A stretch of 64,000 nt of DNA from Bradyrhizobium sp. OK095 (GTDB taxonomy: Bacteria; Pseudomonadota; Alphaproteobacteria; Rhizobiales; Xanthobacteraceae). Below are positions 25,711 to 34,317 of this stretch, piece after piece. Below the pieces are notes generated by a model. The model had not been told where the DNA came from. It was given only the letters and a program-made list of their open reading frames with translations, and ran no database searches. The position numbers were made by a program, and so were the translations under genes. The DNA lies in NCBI RefSeq assembly GCF_900109945.1, contig NZ_FOBX01000002.1:798339-862338 (forward strand), written 5' to 3'. Numbering within the stretch: the first letter of the stretch is position 1; the number at the start of each line of letters is the position of its first letter.

Positions 25711-26203
25711 CGGCGTTCTTTCCGTTAATTCGGCCTGCGAGACGTGTTGGTGACGACCCCTCTGGCCCCCATGGAGAGCCAAGGATAACACGAGGCTCCT
25801 GCGCCTCTGAACATGATTTCAGCGTGTTTCCGCGCTGAAACCGCAGTTCCCGCGCCCATCGCGCCGCTGCGCTGTTGGCGATCGGAGAAACAGTCGGAGA
25901 CAGAACGCAGGATGCGCTGTGATTGATCCGCCCGGGAACACGGCAATGCTTCGCTCGCGAGAGCGTCCATTGCGGACAGCGCCGACAATCCCGCAGCCAT
26001 TTCAAGGCTCGCAACGGAACTCACGCGACACCCCTCAAACGGGCGATAATGTGCCCGATTCCCAGCCATATTCCCCGTCTTGACAGCACCCAGATACCAC
26101 TCGCGAGACAGTAAGGATGACGTTCAAAACTCGTCGTTCCCCAACCCGCCGTGGTTGTGGTTTGCGCCAGACTCTGCCAGTTTAGCGACCCGAAGGGACT
26201 TGT
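25711..26203. other. 493-bp intergenic stretch upstream of a LysR gene
   Basis: No convincing gene on either strand. A TTGACA hexamer at 26080-26085 could be part of a promoter for the LysR-XRE pair, but the matching -10 element is poor. The AAGGGA ribosome site of the LysR gene is at the right edge. Confidence 0.45.
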
Positions 26204-27250
26204 ATGCACTCCTTGGCGGAAAGGGGCGTTCCACTGGAGGAACGCCTAAAGACAAATATCAGCGGCCTCTCCGATTGGGATGCGGCTCGGATATTCCTGG
26301 AAGTCGTTCGACGCGGCAGTTTCCGCTCGGCGGCCGAACGCCTGTCTCTGTCGATCAACGCCGTCCGCCGCCGAATCGATGATTTCGAGCGACAGACCGG
26401 CACCACCCTGTTCACCCGCGACGTCCACGGCACCCATCTGACAGACGAAGGCGCGCTGGTGGTCTCCGCCGTCGAGCGCATGGAGGCGGCTGCCTTCGAC
26501 GTATTGCGCACCAGCGATTCGACGGCCAACGCCCTGTCCGGCGAAGTCCGCGTCGCCGTGACCGAGGGCTTGGGCACGTTCTGGCTGGCCCCCCGGCTGG
26601 TCGAATTCCAGCAGGCCTATCCGAAGATCATCGTCGACCTGCACTGCGCGATGCGCTCGGCCGACGTCTCCCGCCACGAAGCTGACGTCGCCATCCATCT
26701 GTCGCGGCCTTCGGCACTCGACGTCAAGCTGGTGCGGCTCGGCCGCATGCATCTGATGTTCTGGGCTTCGCAAAAATACCTCGAGAAATACGGCACGCCG
26801 CGCTCGGCCCACGAATTGATCAAGCACCGCCTGGTGCTGCAATTCGCCGACCAGCTTGCCGCCAAGGAAACTTTCGAGAGTTTCTTCCCGGGCGTTCCGG
26901 AGCGTGACCTTCTGGTCATGAAGACCAACGTCTCAAGCGCCAATTACTGGGCTGTCGCGAATGGCGCCGGCATCGGCGTATTCCCGAGCTATGCCATTGC
27001 GCTTGGCGGGAAGTTGATTCCACTGGAGGTCGAGCTGAACAGACCGCTGGATATCTGGTTGTCCTACCACCCTGGTAGTGGCCGGATTCCGAGAGTGCGG
27101 CACATGATTGACTGGCTGATCGAAGCTTTCAATCCGGCGCGATTCCCGTGGTTTAAGGAAGAATTCGTGCATCCGCATGAATTCAAGGACTCGTATATGG
27201 GCGAACCCCTGACCCACCTCTTCGGGGGGTTTTCAACCGAAGAACGATGA
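26204..27250 (+). CDS. LysR-family transcriptional regulator
   Basis: Regulator of 348 residues. The winged helix is at about 23-85 (DAARIFLEVVRRGSFRSAAERLSLSINAVRRRIDDFERQTGTTLFTRD), followed by a LysR substrate domain. It is longer than usual (about 300) at both ends. The ATG follows AAGGGA by 8 nt. Its stop codon overlaps the start of an XRE-family regulator gene (ATGA), so the two are translationally coupled, an unusual pairing for a LysR protein. Target genes unknown. Confidence 0.9.
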   Translation: MHSLAERGVPLEERLKTNISGLSDWDAARIFLEVVRRGSFRSAAERLSLSINAVRRRIDDFERQTGTTLFTRDVHGTHLTDEGALVVSAVERMEAAAFDVLRTSDSTANALSGEVRVAVTEGLGTFWLAPRLVEFQQAYPKIIVDLHCAMRSADVSRHEADVAIHLSRPSALDVKLVRLGRMHLMFWASQKYLEKYGTPRSAHELIKHRLVLQFADQLAAKETFESFFPGVPERDLLVMKTNVSSANYWAVANGAGIGVFPSYAIALGGKLIPLEVELNRPLDIWLSYHPGSGRIPRVRHMIDWLIEAFNPARFPWFKEEFVHPHEFKDSYMGEPLTHLFGGFSTEER

Positions 27251-27651
27251 GAAAACGAATGAAAACAGCGGCGAAAAGAATGAAGCAGCGCAGTGCCGGC
27301 AAGCCGGACATTGAGCTGGGCAAGCGGATCCGTCTGCGGCGCGTCGAGATGAAGATCTCGCAGGCTGAGCTCGGCGACAAGCTCGGCGTCAGCTTCCAGC
27401 AGGTCCAGAAATACGAGAAGGGCGTCAATCGCGTTGGCGCGGCTCGGCTTCAGTCGATCGCCACCGCCCTCGACGTGCCCGTGACCTTCTTCTATGACGG
27501 CGACAACAAGGCGCGCGAAGTCGAGAGCCTGCTCTTCCTCGATTCGGCCTTCAGCCTCCGCCTGCTGCGCGCCTACAGCAAGATCAAGGATCAGACGGTG
27601 CAGCGCCAGCTCGTCTCGCTGATGGAATCGATCGCGGCGAACGAAGCCTGA
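27247..27651 (+). CDS. XRE-family regulator, PraR-like
   Basis: Helix-turn-helix protein of 134 residues: GKRIRLRRVEMKISQAELGDKLGVSFQQVQKYEKGVNRVGAARLQSIATALDVPVTFFY, about residues 25-83. It resembles the rhizobial PraR/PhrR group of XRE regulators. A basic N-terminal tail (MRKRMKTAAKRMKQR) contains alternative ATG starts at 27259 and later. The coding start overlaps the LysR stop by 4 bp. Hairpins and a strong terminator follow. Confidence 0.88.
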   Translation: MRKRMKTAAKRMKQRSAGKPDIELGKRIRLRRVEMKISQAELGDKLGVSFQQVQKYEKGVNRVGAARLQSIATALDVPVTFFYDGDNKAREVESLLFLDSAFSLRLLRAYSKIKDQTVQRQLVSLMESIAANEA

Positions 27652-27681
27652 TCGATCGACGGTCTGGCCGTTACGGCCGAT

Positions 27682-27721
27682 GTTCAATCCGCCGCGTCGC
27701 GGGGGCGCGGCCGGATTGAAC
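27682..27721. repeat. Inverted repeat after the XRE gene
   Basis: GTTCAATCCG (27682-27691) and CGGATTGAAC (27712-27721) are perfect 10-bp arms around a GC-rich 20-nt loop. It starts 30 nt after the XRE stop and may protect or end the transcript. Confidence 0.6.
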
Positions 27722-27787
27722 GAGACCGACCGGATCAGACGAACTGGATCAGATCTGGCCCGCGCGCTGTCCGCGCGTGGCCCTTCC

Positions 27788-27812
27788 GGGGCGGTCTGAC
27801 CGCCCCTTTTTC
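27788..27812 (+). terminator. Intrinsic terminator of the LysR-XRE operon
   Basis: GGGGCGGT and ACCGCCCC pair around a CTG loop (27788-27806) and are followed by TTTTTC, a textbook rho-independent terminator about 140 nt after the XRE stop. Confidence 0.85.
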
Positions 27813-28083
27813 TTGACTTTTTTCTCGGCTTTTTTCTTGGCTTTTTCCCGGTCTTTTCCCCGCCGTCGCCCGCGGTTTTCGCGAACCCATCCCGCTCCTG
27901 CTGCGACCTAATCGAGGGCCTCCGCGACTTCACGCGCGGGGCTTTCGACTGCCGTGCTTAATGGGGCCTCAACACTGACGGCCTAACGTCCCACCGATTT
28001 TACCGATCGGCGCACGCGGCGCGGCGACCGGGAATTGCCAATATGCGTGGCCCGTGCGGGCCCCGTCCTCATGGGGAAGACAG

Positions 28084-29445
28084 ATGCCGAAGCGCCATGC
28101 CGTGATCATTGCCATGAATCTGTTCGCGATGGGCCTGTTCGCCAGCGCTTCGGCGCTTGCGCAAACCGAGACCACGGGACAGGCCGGCCCGAAGCCGGCA
28201 ACTTCGGCCGGCACTGTGCCAGCCACGGCCAATCCGGCCCTCGCGGCAGCGCCGAAAGCTGCCACGACACCCGCATCGACGGCTGAGAGCCGCTCAACCG
28301 CGGCGCTCGCGATGACGCACGAGCCGACCTATGACGAGGGGACTGCCCAGCGGATCAAGGATGCCGCGCTGAGCTATTCCGACCTTGCGGTGCGCGGCGG
28401 CTGGCCGACCATCCCGGCGGATGCGAAGTTCGCCCTCGGCGTCCAGGGCGCCAATGACGAGCTGCTGCGCAAGCGGCTGATCGTCTCCGGCGATCTCGCC
28501 GCCGACAAGGCCAGCGGCACCTTCGACCAGGATCTCGCGGACGCGGTGAAGCGCTTCCAGGCCCGCCACGGGCTGGCGCCGACCGGCACGGTGACGCCGC
28601 GCACGCTCGCGGCGATGAACGTCTCCGTGCAGAAGCGCATCCGCCAGCTCGAAGCTTCGCTGGAGCGGCTCGAGAACATGAATTTCAGCTTCGGCCAGCG
28701 CTATGTCGTGGTCAACATCCCCGCCGCCTTTGCCGAGGCGGTCGAGAACGACGTCGTGGTGCGGCGCTATCGCGTCATCGTCGGTAAGACCGAAAAGCCG
28801 TCGCCGACGCTGACGGCACAGATCAGCAGCGTCGTGCTCAACCCGACCTGGACGGTGCCGTCCTCGATTGCCAAGACCGAGATCTCCGCGCATATGCGGA
28901 AAGATCCGACCTATTTGTCGCGCATGCACATGGAGGTGCTCGACGGCCACGACAATCCGATCGATCCGCATTCGGTCGACTGGTCGGGCACACACACGCC
29001 GAACTTCACCGTGCGGCAGCAGAACGGCACCTTCAACGCGCTCGGCGCGGTGAAGATCGACATGCCGAACCCCTATTCGGTCTACATGCACGACACCAAC
29101 CAGCGCAATCTGTTCAGCGACGACTACCGTTTCGATTCCCACGGCTGCTCGCGCGTCGACAATGTGCGCGATCTCGCGGCGTGGCTGCTCAAGGATCAGC
29201 CGAAATGGAGCCGCGCCGCGATCGATACGGAGATCGCGACCGGCCAGCATCTCGACGTCGCCATGGCGAAGAAGGTGCCGGTGGCCTGGATCTACCTCAC
29301 GGCATGGATGACCAAGGACCAGACCGTCCAGTTCCGCAACGACGTCTATAATCAGGACGAGCAGCTGCTTGAGGCGACCGCCGAAGAAGCGGCGTTCTTC
29401 GGCAAGGCCGCCGGCCATCCGTTGACCGCACACATGGCGGAGTAG
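28084..29445 (+). CDS. L,D-transpeptidase (YcbB-like) with peptidoglycan-binding domain
   Basis: Exported cell-wall enzyme of 453 residues that makes 3-3 peptidoglycan crosslinks. The ATG at 28084 has GGGGAAG upstream and starts a signal peptide (MPKRHAVIIAMNLFAMGLFA...ALAQ). An Ala/Pro/Thr-rich linker leads to a PG_binding_1 repeat (TFDQDLADAVKRFQARHGLAPTG) and a YkuD catalytic domain with Cys in SHGCSRVDN (near 355). Bradyrhizobium relatives contain many such genes; no operon partner is evident. Confidence 0.9.
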   Translation: MPKRHAVIIAMNLFAMGLFASASALAQTETTGQAGPKPATSAGTVPATANPALAAAPKAATTPASTAESRSTAALAMTHEPTYDEGTAQRIKDAALSYSDLAVRGGWPTIPADAKFALGVQGANDELLRKRLIVSGDLAADKASGTFDQDLADAVKRFQARHGLAPTGTVTPRTLAAMNVSVQKRIRQLEASLERLENMNFSFGQRYVVVNIPAAFAEAVENDVVVRRYRVIVGKTEKPSPTLTAQISSVVLNPTWTVPSSIAKTEISAHMRKDPTYLSRMHMEVLDGHDNPIDPHSVDWSGTHTPNFTVRQQNGTFNALGAVKIDMPNPYSVYMHDTNQRNLFSDDYRFDSHGCSRVDNVRDLAAWLLKDQPKWSRAAIDTEIATGQHLDVAMAKKVPVAWIYLTAWMTKDQTVQFRNDVYNQDEQLLEATAEEAAFFGKAAGHPLTAHMAE

Positions 29446-29582
29446 AACTGGAGCAGTAGAACCGGCGCGATAGGATTGGCGAGGTCACCGCGCCATGCAA
29501 TCGCGGCACAGGCGGATGCAAAGCCGCCTCCCTCGCCGCGGTTGACCCGGGCCGCAGGCTGGCCGCACATTGCGCCCGGCCT

Positions 29583-30416
29583 ATGACAAGCGAGCGCGCG
29601 ATGCCCGAACTCTCCAACGAAAAATCCTACGCCGACGGCAAAATCCTCCAGCACACCGCCGGCGGCGTCGGCGTCATCACCTTCAACAATCCCGACAAGC
29701 GCAACGCCATGTCGCTGGAGATGTGGGAAGGATTTGGCGAGGCGCTGACGGCCTTGCGCGACGACGATGCGGTCCGCGTCGTGATCCTGCGCGGGGCTGG
29801 CGGCAAGGCGTTCGTCTCCGGCGCCGACATCAGCCAGTTCGAGAAGACGCGCCACAACGCGGCAGCGTCCGAAGAGTACGCCAAACGCAGCGTCGCTCAG
29901 CGCGCGCTGCTCGCCGACTATCCCAAGCCGACGATCGCCTGCATCGAGGGCTTCTGTCTCGGCGGCGGCATGCAGGTCGCGATGCTCGCCGACATCCGCC
30001 TCGCCGCCCATGGCAGCCAGTTCGGCATTCCCGCGGCAAAACTCGGCATCGCCTATGGCTATGACGGCTTGAAGCACCTGGTGTCACTGGTCGGCCCGTC
30101 CTGGGCGCGGCTCTTGATGTACACGGGTATGCGCATCGATACCGTCGAGGCGCTGCGGATCGGCCTCGTCGAGCGCGTATTCCCGGTCGACCAGCTCTGG
30201 GGCGAGACCATGGAAATCGCCGGGACGATCGCGCAAAACGCCCCGCTCGCGATCGAGGCGGCCAAGCTCACCATCGCAGAAGTGCTGAAGGACGAGAGCG
30301 CGCGCGACATGCGTGCGATCAAGGCGATCGGCACCGCCTGCATGGACAGCGCGGATTTCCGCGAGGGTCGGGAAGCCTTCATGGAGAAGCGCAAGCCGCA
30401 GTTTAGTGGCAAGTAG
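29583..30416 (+). CDS. Enoyl-CoA hydratase/isomerase family protein
   Basis: Crotonase-fold protein of 277 residues. The first oxyanion-hole loop is GGKAFVSGADISQFEK (about 75) and the second is IEGFCLGGGMQVAMLADIRLAA (about 120), as in enoyl-CoA hydratases. One catalytic Glu equivalent is not obvious, so it could be hydratase, isomerase or a related acyl-CoA enzyme. The start may be 29583 or 29601; neither has a good ribosome site. Confidence 0.88.
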   Translation: MTSERAMPELSNEKSYADGKILQHTAGGVGVITFNNPDKRNAMSLEMWEGFGEALTALRDDDAVRVVILRGAGGKAFVSGADISQFEKTRHNAAASEEYAKRSVAQRALLADYPKPTIACIEGFCLGGGMQVAMLADIRLAAHGSQFGIPAAKLGIAYGYDGLKHLVSLVGPSWARLLMYTGMRIDTVEALRIGLVERVFPVDQLWGETMEIAGTIAQNAPLAIEAAKLTIAEVLKDESARDMRAIKAIGTACMDSADFREGREAFMEKRKPQFSGK

Positions 30417-30436
30417 CGTCGGCGTCCGGTCACGCC

Positions 30437-31336
30437 TCATACAGTCCTGGCGGTCCTCGCTTGCCGATGACCGGCCAACCGGGAGCCTTGCAAGATCTCC
30501 CTCAAGGCCTGAATGTTCGCCGAGCCCGCTCCCCTACGCCAGATGAGCACAGTCCACGCCCGGTTCTCCGTTCTTCCCAACGGGTGGACGCTCAAAAGTT
30601 TCCTGTCTGGAAACGTGGCCAGAACGCTTTTTGGAATCAGCGCCACCCCCATGCCGGCAACAACGCAACCCAGCATCGCGTGATACGACGCCAGTTCGAT
30701 CATGCGCTCCGGCATTTCGCTTCGCTTTGCGTACCAGTCTTCAAGCCGCTTGCGATGCGGGCATCCGTGTTCGAAGACAATGATGGTACGCGGCAGGTCG
30801 CTGCTTTTCTTGCCGATCGGCGGATGATTGGCGGCCGCGATAATCACCAACTCCTCCTCGAAGGCGGGCGCCTTCTCAAATGGCTCATCGGCTATTGGTT
30901 CGGCGACAAGCGCTGCATCGATATCGCCGGCGAGGATGGCGCTCGCAAGAACCTGCGGATTGCCGGTACGAAGCTCCAGAACGACCCCTGGATGCCGCTG
31001 GTGGTATTCGCTGAGCAGTCCCGGCAGCCTGACAGCTGCCGTGCTTTCCATCGCGCCGAGGCGGAACGTACCGCGGGGTTTTGCATCTTGCAGAGCATCG
31101 CGTGCTTCATCCGCAAGAGCGAGCAGGCGATTGGCGTAACCAAACAGCACTTGCCCCTGGGGCGCCAGATGCAAGCGTTTACCTTCTCGAATGAAGAGAC
31201 CTACGCCGAGATCCTCTTCCAACTGCCGGATGCGGGTTGTGACATTGGACTGAACGCGATGCAGCCGCTCGGCCGCGCGCGTCACGCCGCCTTCGCGCAC
31301 GACCGCGACGAATATTCGCAGATCCGACAGATCCAT
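30437..31336 (-). CDS. LysR-family transcriptional regulator
   Basis: Regulator of 299 residues: N-terminal HTH (VAVVREGGVTRAAERLHRVQSNVTTRIRQLEEDLGVGLFIREGKR) and a type-2 periplasmic-binding-like effector domain. It is divergent from the small monooxygenase gene at 31437 across an AT-rich 100-bp region and so most likely controls that gene and itself. Confidence 0.9.
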   Translation of the reverse strand: MDLSDLRIFVAVVREGGVTRAAERLHRVQSNVTTRIRQLEEDLGVGLFIREGKRLHLAPQGQVLFGYANRLLALADEARDALQDAKPRGTFRLGAMESTAAVRLPGLLSEYHQRHPGVVLELRTGNPQVLASAILAGDIDAALVAEPIADEPFEKAPAFEEELVIIAAANHPPIGKKSSDLPRTIIVFEHGCPHRKRLEDWYAKRSEMPERMIELASYHAMLGCVVAGMGVALIPKSVLATFPDRKLLSVHPLGRTENRAWTVLIWRRGAGSANIQALREILQGSRLAGHRQARTARTV

Positions 31337-31436
31337 TTACATCTCTCAGAGAGATCAATTACATCATGATTATTCATTATATATGATGATCTGCTTTCGG
31401 TAAAGATCATGGCAGCCTCACACAGGAGCCCATCCG
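31337..31436. promoter_or_regulatory. Divergent promoter region with dyad, LysR/monooxygenase
   Basis: This 100-bp stretch is AT-rich compared with its surroundings. It holds the dyad CATCAT-N15-ATGATG (31362-31367 and 31383-31388), a plausible LysR binding site. The AGGAG of the monooxygenase lies at its right end. Confidence 0.4.
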
Positions 31437-31754
31437 ATGATCGTCACCGTATTTCGCACGCGAATGAAACCCGGCGTGCAGGATGAATATGGGCCGATGG
31501 CAAAACACATGAGCGAACTGGCGCGGACGATACCTGGCTACATCTCGCATAAGGGTTTCGTCGCCGACGATGGAGAGCGCGTGACGATCGTCGAATTCGA
31601 GACGGAGGAAGCGCTTCATCAATGGCGGATTGATCCCGAGCACGCCAAGGCAAAGCGGCGTGGGGTCGAGTCCTTTTTCAGCGAGTTCAAGTTCCAGATT
31701 TGCAGCGTCATTCGGGAACGAACGTGGATTGCAAAGGCAACCCGCGGCGTCTGA
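31437..31754 (+). CDS. Antibiotic biosynthesis monooxygenase (ABM) family protein
   Basis: Small protein of 105 residues with a ferredoxin-like dimeric alpha-beta barrel: MIVTVFRTRMKPG...MSELARTIPGYISHKGF...GERVTIVEFETEEALHQWRIDPEHAKAKRRG. Such proteins act on small aromatic or quinone-like substrates or degrade heme; the actual role here is unknown. The ATG follows AGGAG by 10 nt. It is divergent from a LysR gene. Confidence 0.85.
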   Translation: MIVTVFRTRMKPGVQDEYGPMAKHMSELARTIPGYISHKGFVADDGERVTIVEFETEEALHQWRIDPEHAKAKRRGVESFFSEFKFQICSVIRERTWIAKATRGV

Positions 31755-31755
31755 A

Positions 31756-31860
31756 CTAAAGCGCGATGAGATTGGGATGAATCGTCATCGCGCTTTAGGT
31801 TGCTGTTCGCGCATGATCTTCTCGGAAACCCGCTTCGCACTTTTCCGGATCATGCTTTAG
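31756..31860. repeat. Rhizobial intergenic palindromic repeat (double hairpin)
   Basis: A hairpin with 14-bp perfect arms (CTAAAGCGCGATGA at 31756-31769, its complement at 31785-31798) is followed by GCATGATC (31811-31818) and GATCATGC (31848-31855) enclosing the TTTTCGGAAACCC...CACTTTTCCG core. This composite is a familiar dispersed repeat of Bradyrhizobium and other Rhizobiales. It fills the gap between two convergent genes and can end both transcripts. Confidence 0.8.
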
Positions 31861-31871
31861 GCCGCCTATCT

Positions 31872-32951
31872 CTACAGCGCCCCCAGCACCGCTTTCGTAA
31901 TGTCCGCCGTGCCGTTGCTGCCACCGAACTCCATCGGCTTGAGTCCGCCGGCATAGACCTGATCGACCGCGCGCTCGATCTGCTCACCGGCTTCGGCAGC
32001 ACCTTCGACGCCGTGCTTGTCGGCGAGCCAGTCCAGCATCATCGCGGCCGACAGGATCATGCCGGTCGGATTGGCCTTGCCCTGCCCCATGATATCGGGC
32101 GCGGTGCCGTGGCAAGGTTGGAACACGGCGTATTTGTCGCCGATATCGGCCGACGGCGCCATGCCGAGGCCGCCGATCAGACTCGCGGTGATGTCGGAGA
32201 CGATGTCGCCGAACATGTTCTCCATCACCATCACGTCGAAATCCCAGGGCCGCTTGACCAGCATCGCCGAGCAGGCATCGACGTAGAGGCGATCGGTTTT
32301 CACCTCAGGATGCTTCTTGGCGATCTCGTCAAAAATGCCGCGGAAGAACGCAAAGGCCTTGAACACGTTGGCTTTGTCGACGCAGGCGAGCGAACCCGGC
32401 TTGCCGCGCGCCTTGCGCCGCTCGGCGAGGCGAAACGAGAACTCGAACAGGCGCTCGGAGGTCCTGCGTGTGATCACCAGCGTCTCGCGCGCATCCTCGT
32501 GGGTGACGACGCCCTTGCCCATCGAGGCGAAGAGGCCTTCGGTGGACTCGCGGATCACGACGAGATCGATGCCGCACTGGTCGGCGCCGACGATCGGGCT
32601 CGGCACGCCCGGGATCAACCGCGCCGGGCGCACGCCGGCATAGAGATCGAAGATGACGCGCAGCTCGATCTGCGGCGCGATCTCGGTGTTGTCGGGGTAG
32701 CGCACCGACGGCAGACCGCAGGCGCCGAGCAGGATCGCGTCGGCCTCCTCGCAGAGCTTGATGGTGCTGTCAGGCATCGACTTGCCGGTCGCAAGATAAT
32801 TGTTGGCGCCGGCCGGCGCCTCGGTGAAGCGGAAGCTCAAGCCGGATTTCTGTTCGATCTTGCGCAGAACCTCGATGGCGGGCGCCATGACTTCAGGGCC
32901 GATGCCGTCACCGGCGAGCACGGCAATGTGGAAGGCGTTGTTTGCGGACAT
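31872..32951 (-). CDS. Isocitrate/isopropylmalate dehydrogenase family protein
   Basis: NAD(P)-dependent decarboxylating dehydrogenase of 359 residues. It has the N-terminal loop LAGDGIGPEV, substrate arginines in ELRVIFDLYAGVRPARL, Lys in SLACVDKANVFKA, metal Asp residues in MVMENMFGDIVSDITASL and the cofactor loop CHGTAPDIMGQGKANPTG. Similar proteins act on isopropylmalate, tartrate or 3-isopropylmalate-like hydroxyacids. Absence of leuC/leuD nearby argues against it being the main LeuB. Confidence 0.9.
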   Translation of the reverse strand: MSANNAFHIAVLAGDGIGPEVMAPAIEVLRKIEQKSGLSFRFTEAPAGANNYLATGKSMPDSTIKLCEEADAILLGACGLPSVRYPDNTEIAPQIELRVIFDLYAGVRPARLIPGVPSPIVGADQCGIDLVVIRESTEGLFASMGKGVVTHEDARETLVITRRTSERLFEFSFRLAERRKARGKPGSLACVDKANVFKAFAFFRGIFDEIAKKHPEVKTDRLYVDACSAMLVKRPWDFDVMVMENMFGDIVSDITASLIGGLGMAPSADIGDKYAVFQPCHGTAPDIMGQGKANPTGMILSAAMMLDWLADKHGVEGAAEAGEQIERAVDQVYAGGLKPMEFGGSNGTADITKAVLGAL

Positions 32952-32983
32952 TTGAGGTGAATCCTGCGTGAAGAAAGGTGTGG

Positions 32984-33077
32984 CCTCGTCATTGCGAGGA
33001 GCCGTTGCGACGAAGCAATCCAGAAATGCATCCTCGGAGGCAGTCTGGATTGCTTCGCTTCGCTCGCAATGACGAGG
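32984..33077. repeat. Bradyrhizobium dispersed palindrome
   Basis: Arms CCTCGTCATTGCGAG (32984-32998) and its exact complement (33063-33077) enclose two copies of GAAGCAATCCAGA-type sequence in inverted order. This is a very common intergenic repeat of Bradyrhizobium, lying between the dehydrogenase and alcohol dehydrogenase genes. Confidence 0.85.
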
Positions 33078-33090
33078 AGAGAGAGTCGTA

Positions 33091-34158
33091 CTACGGCATC
33101 AGCACCGTGCGTCCGACCACCGCGCCCTGCTGCAACTGCACCAGCGCGTCGTTGGCCTTGTTGAGCGGCGCCTTCGTCACCGGGATCGGCGCCACGTTCT
33201 TGGCGCGGACGAGATCGAGCAGTTCCTGCGTCTCGCGCAAATTGCCGACATAGCTGCCCTGGATCGTCACCGCCTTGATCGGTATCAGCGGCAACGCCCA
33301 GGTCGCACCACCGCCGAACAGGCCGACGATGACGAGCTTGCCGCCCTTGGCGAGGCAGTCGAAGCCGAGCTGTGTCGTCGCGGCATTGCCGACGAGATCG
33401 ATCACGGCGCGGATCGGACCGCCGGCTTTCTTGGCCAGTTGCTCCAGCGCATCCGGCGCCTTGGGATCAATGGTGGCGAGCGCGCCGGCCTTCTCCGCGG
33501 CTTCGCGCTTCCTGGCGTCGATGTCGAGCATGATCGCGCCCTTGCCGCCCATCGCCTTCAACAGAGACAGAGCCATCAGGCCGAGGCCGCCGGCGCCGAA
33601 CATCACGATCGGCGTGTCAAAATGCTGCTCGACCTTCTTGAGCGCGCTGTAGGTGGTGACGCCTGAGCAGGCGTAAGGCGCGGTCGTCGCGGGATCAAGG
33701 CCCTTTAAATTGAGCAGATAGCGCGGATGCGGCACCAGCATGTGATCGGAATAGCCGCCGTCGCAATAGACACCGAGCGAGCGCGGCGTCGCGCACATGT
33801 TCTCGTCGCCGGCAAGACAAACAGCGCATTTGCCGCAGCCGATCCAGGGATAGACCAGGCCGACATCGCCAAGCTTCAGATCGCCCTGATCGCCCGGCTT
33901 CACGTCTGGACCGAAGGCGGCGATTTCGCCGACCGTCTCATGCCCCATCGTTAACGGCAGGTTGATGCCGCGATCTTTCAGCGACAGCGGCTTGCGGCCG
34001 TGGCCGAGATCGTAGCCACCTTCCCAGATGTGGAGATCGCTGTGGCAGACGCCGGCGGCCTTCACCTTGATCAGCACCTGCGTGCCCGACGGCTGCGGCG
34101 TCGCCTCGTCGAACTCCTGCAGCGGCGCCTTGAAATCGGCGACCTTGAAACTCTTCAT
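33091..34158 (-). CDS. Zinc-dependent alcohol dehydrogenase
   Basis: Medium-chain dehydrogenase of 355 residues. It has the catalytic zinc ligands Cys in GVCHSDLHIWEG and GHETVGEI, the structural-zinc cysteines in GCGKCAVCLAGDENMC, and the NAD site GAGGLGLMAL (about 185). The ATG at 34158 is preferred over one 63 nt upstream because GGGAGGA precedes it and the fold begins there. It may act with the adjacent dehydrogenase, but the palindromic repeat between them suggests separate transcripts. Confidence 0.92.
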   Translation of the reverse strand: MKSFKVADFKAPLQEFDEATPQPSGTQVLIKVKAAGVCHSDLHIWEGGYDLGHGRKPLSLKDRGINLPLTMGHETVGEIAAFGPDVKPGDQGDLKLGDVGLVYPWIGCGKCAVCLAGDENMCATPRSLGVYCDGGYSDHMLVPHPRYLLNLKGLDPATTAPYACSGVTTYSALKKVEQHFDTPIVMFGAGGLGLMALSLLKAMGGKGAIMLDIDARKREAAEKAGALATIDPKAPDALEQLAKKAGGPIRAVIDLVGNAATTQLGFDCLAKGGKLVIVGLFGGGATWALPLIPIKAVTIQGSYVGNLRETQELLDLVRAKNVAPIPVTKAPLNKANDALVQLQQGAVVGRTVLMP

Positions 34159-34317
34159 CGGCGTCCTCCCGGATAGTTTTCTTGTCGCCGTCACCATGCC
34201 ACGGGCAGCAGGACGAGACAAACTTGGATCTGTCTAGTTCACCCCGGCGAACGATGGCAAGCCGACCACGTGCAAGGCCGCATTGCTTGCCGCACGAAGC
34301 CGTTCGTTAGCCTTGCG

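Larger units (their letters stand above)
27652..28083. other. 432-bp gap with hairpins and T-rich tract
   Basis: It holds the hairpin at 27682-27721 and the terminator at 27788-27812, then three near-repeats of CTTTTTTCTCGG type (27815-27860). The remainder precedes the L,D-transpeptidase gene and has no clear promoter match. Confidence 0.6.

Noticed and set aside
27064..27933. Lysine-rich minus-strand frame (KKPRKKPRKKSRKRGG)
   Set aside because: The basic run is the complement of the T-rich terminator tail and the frame is antisense to the LysR-XRE genes.
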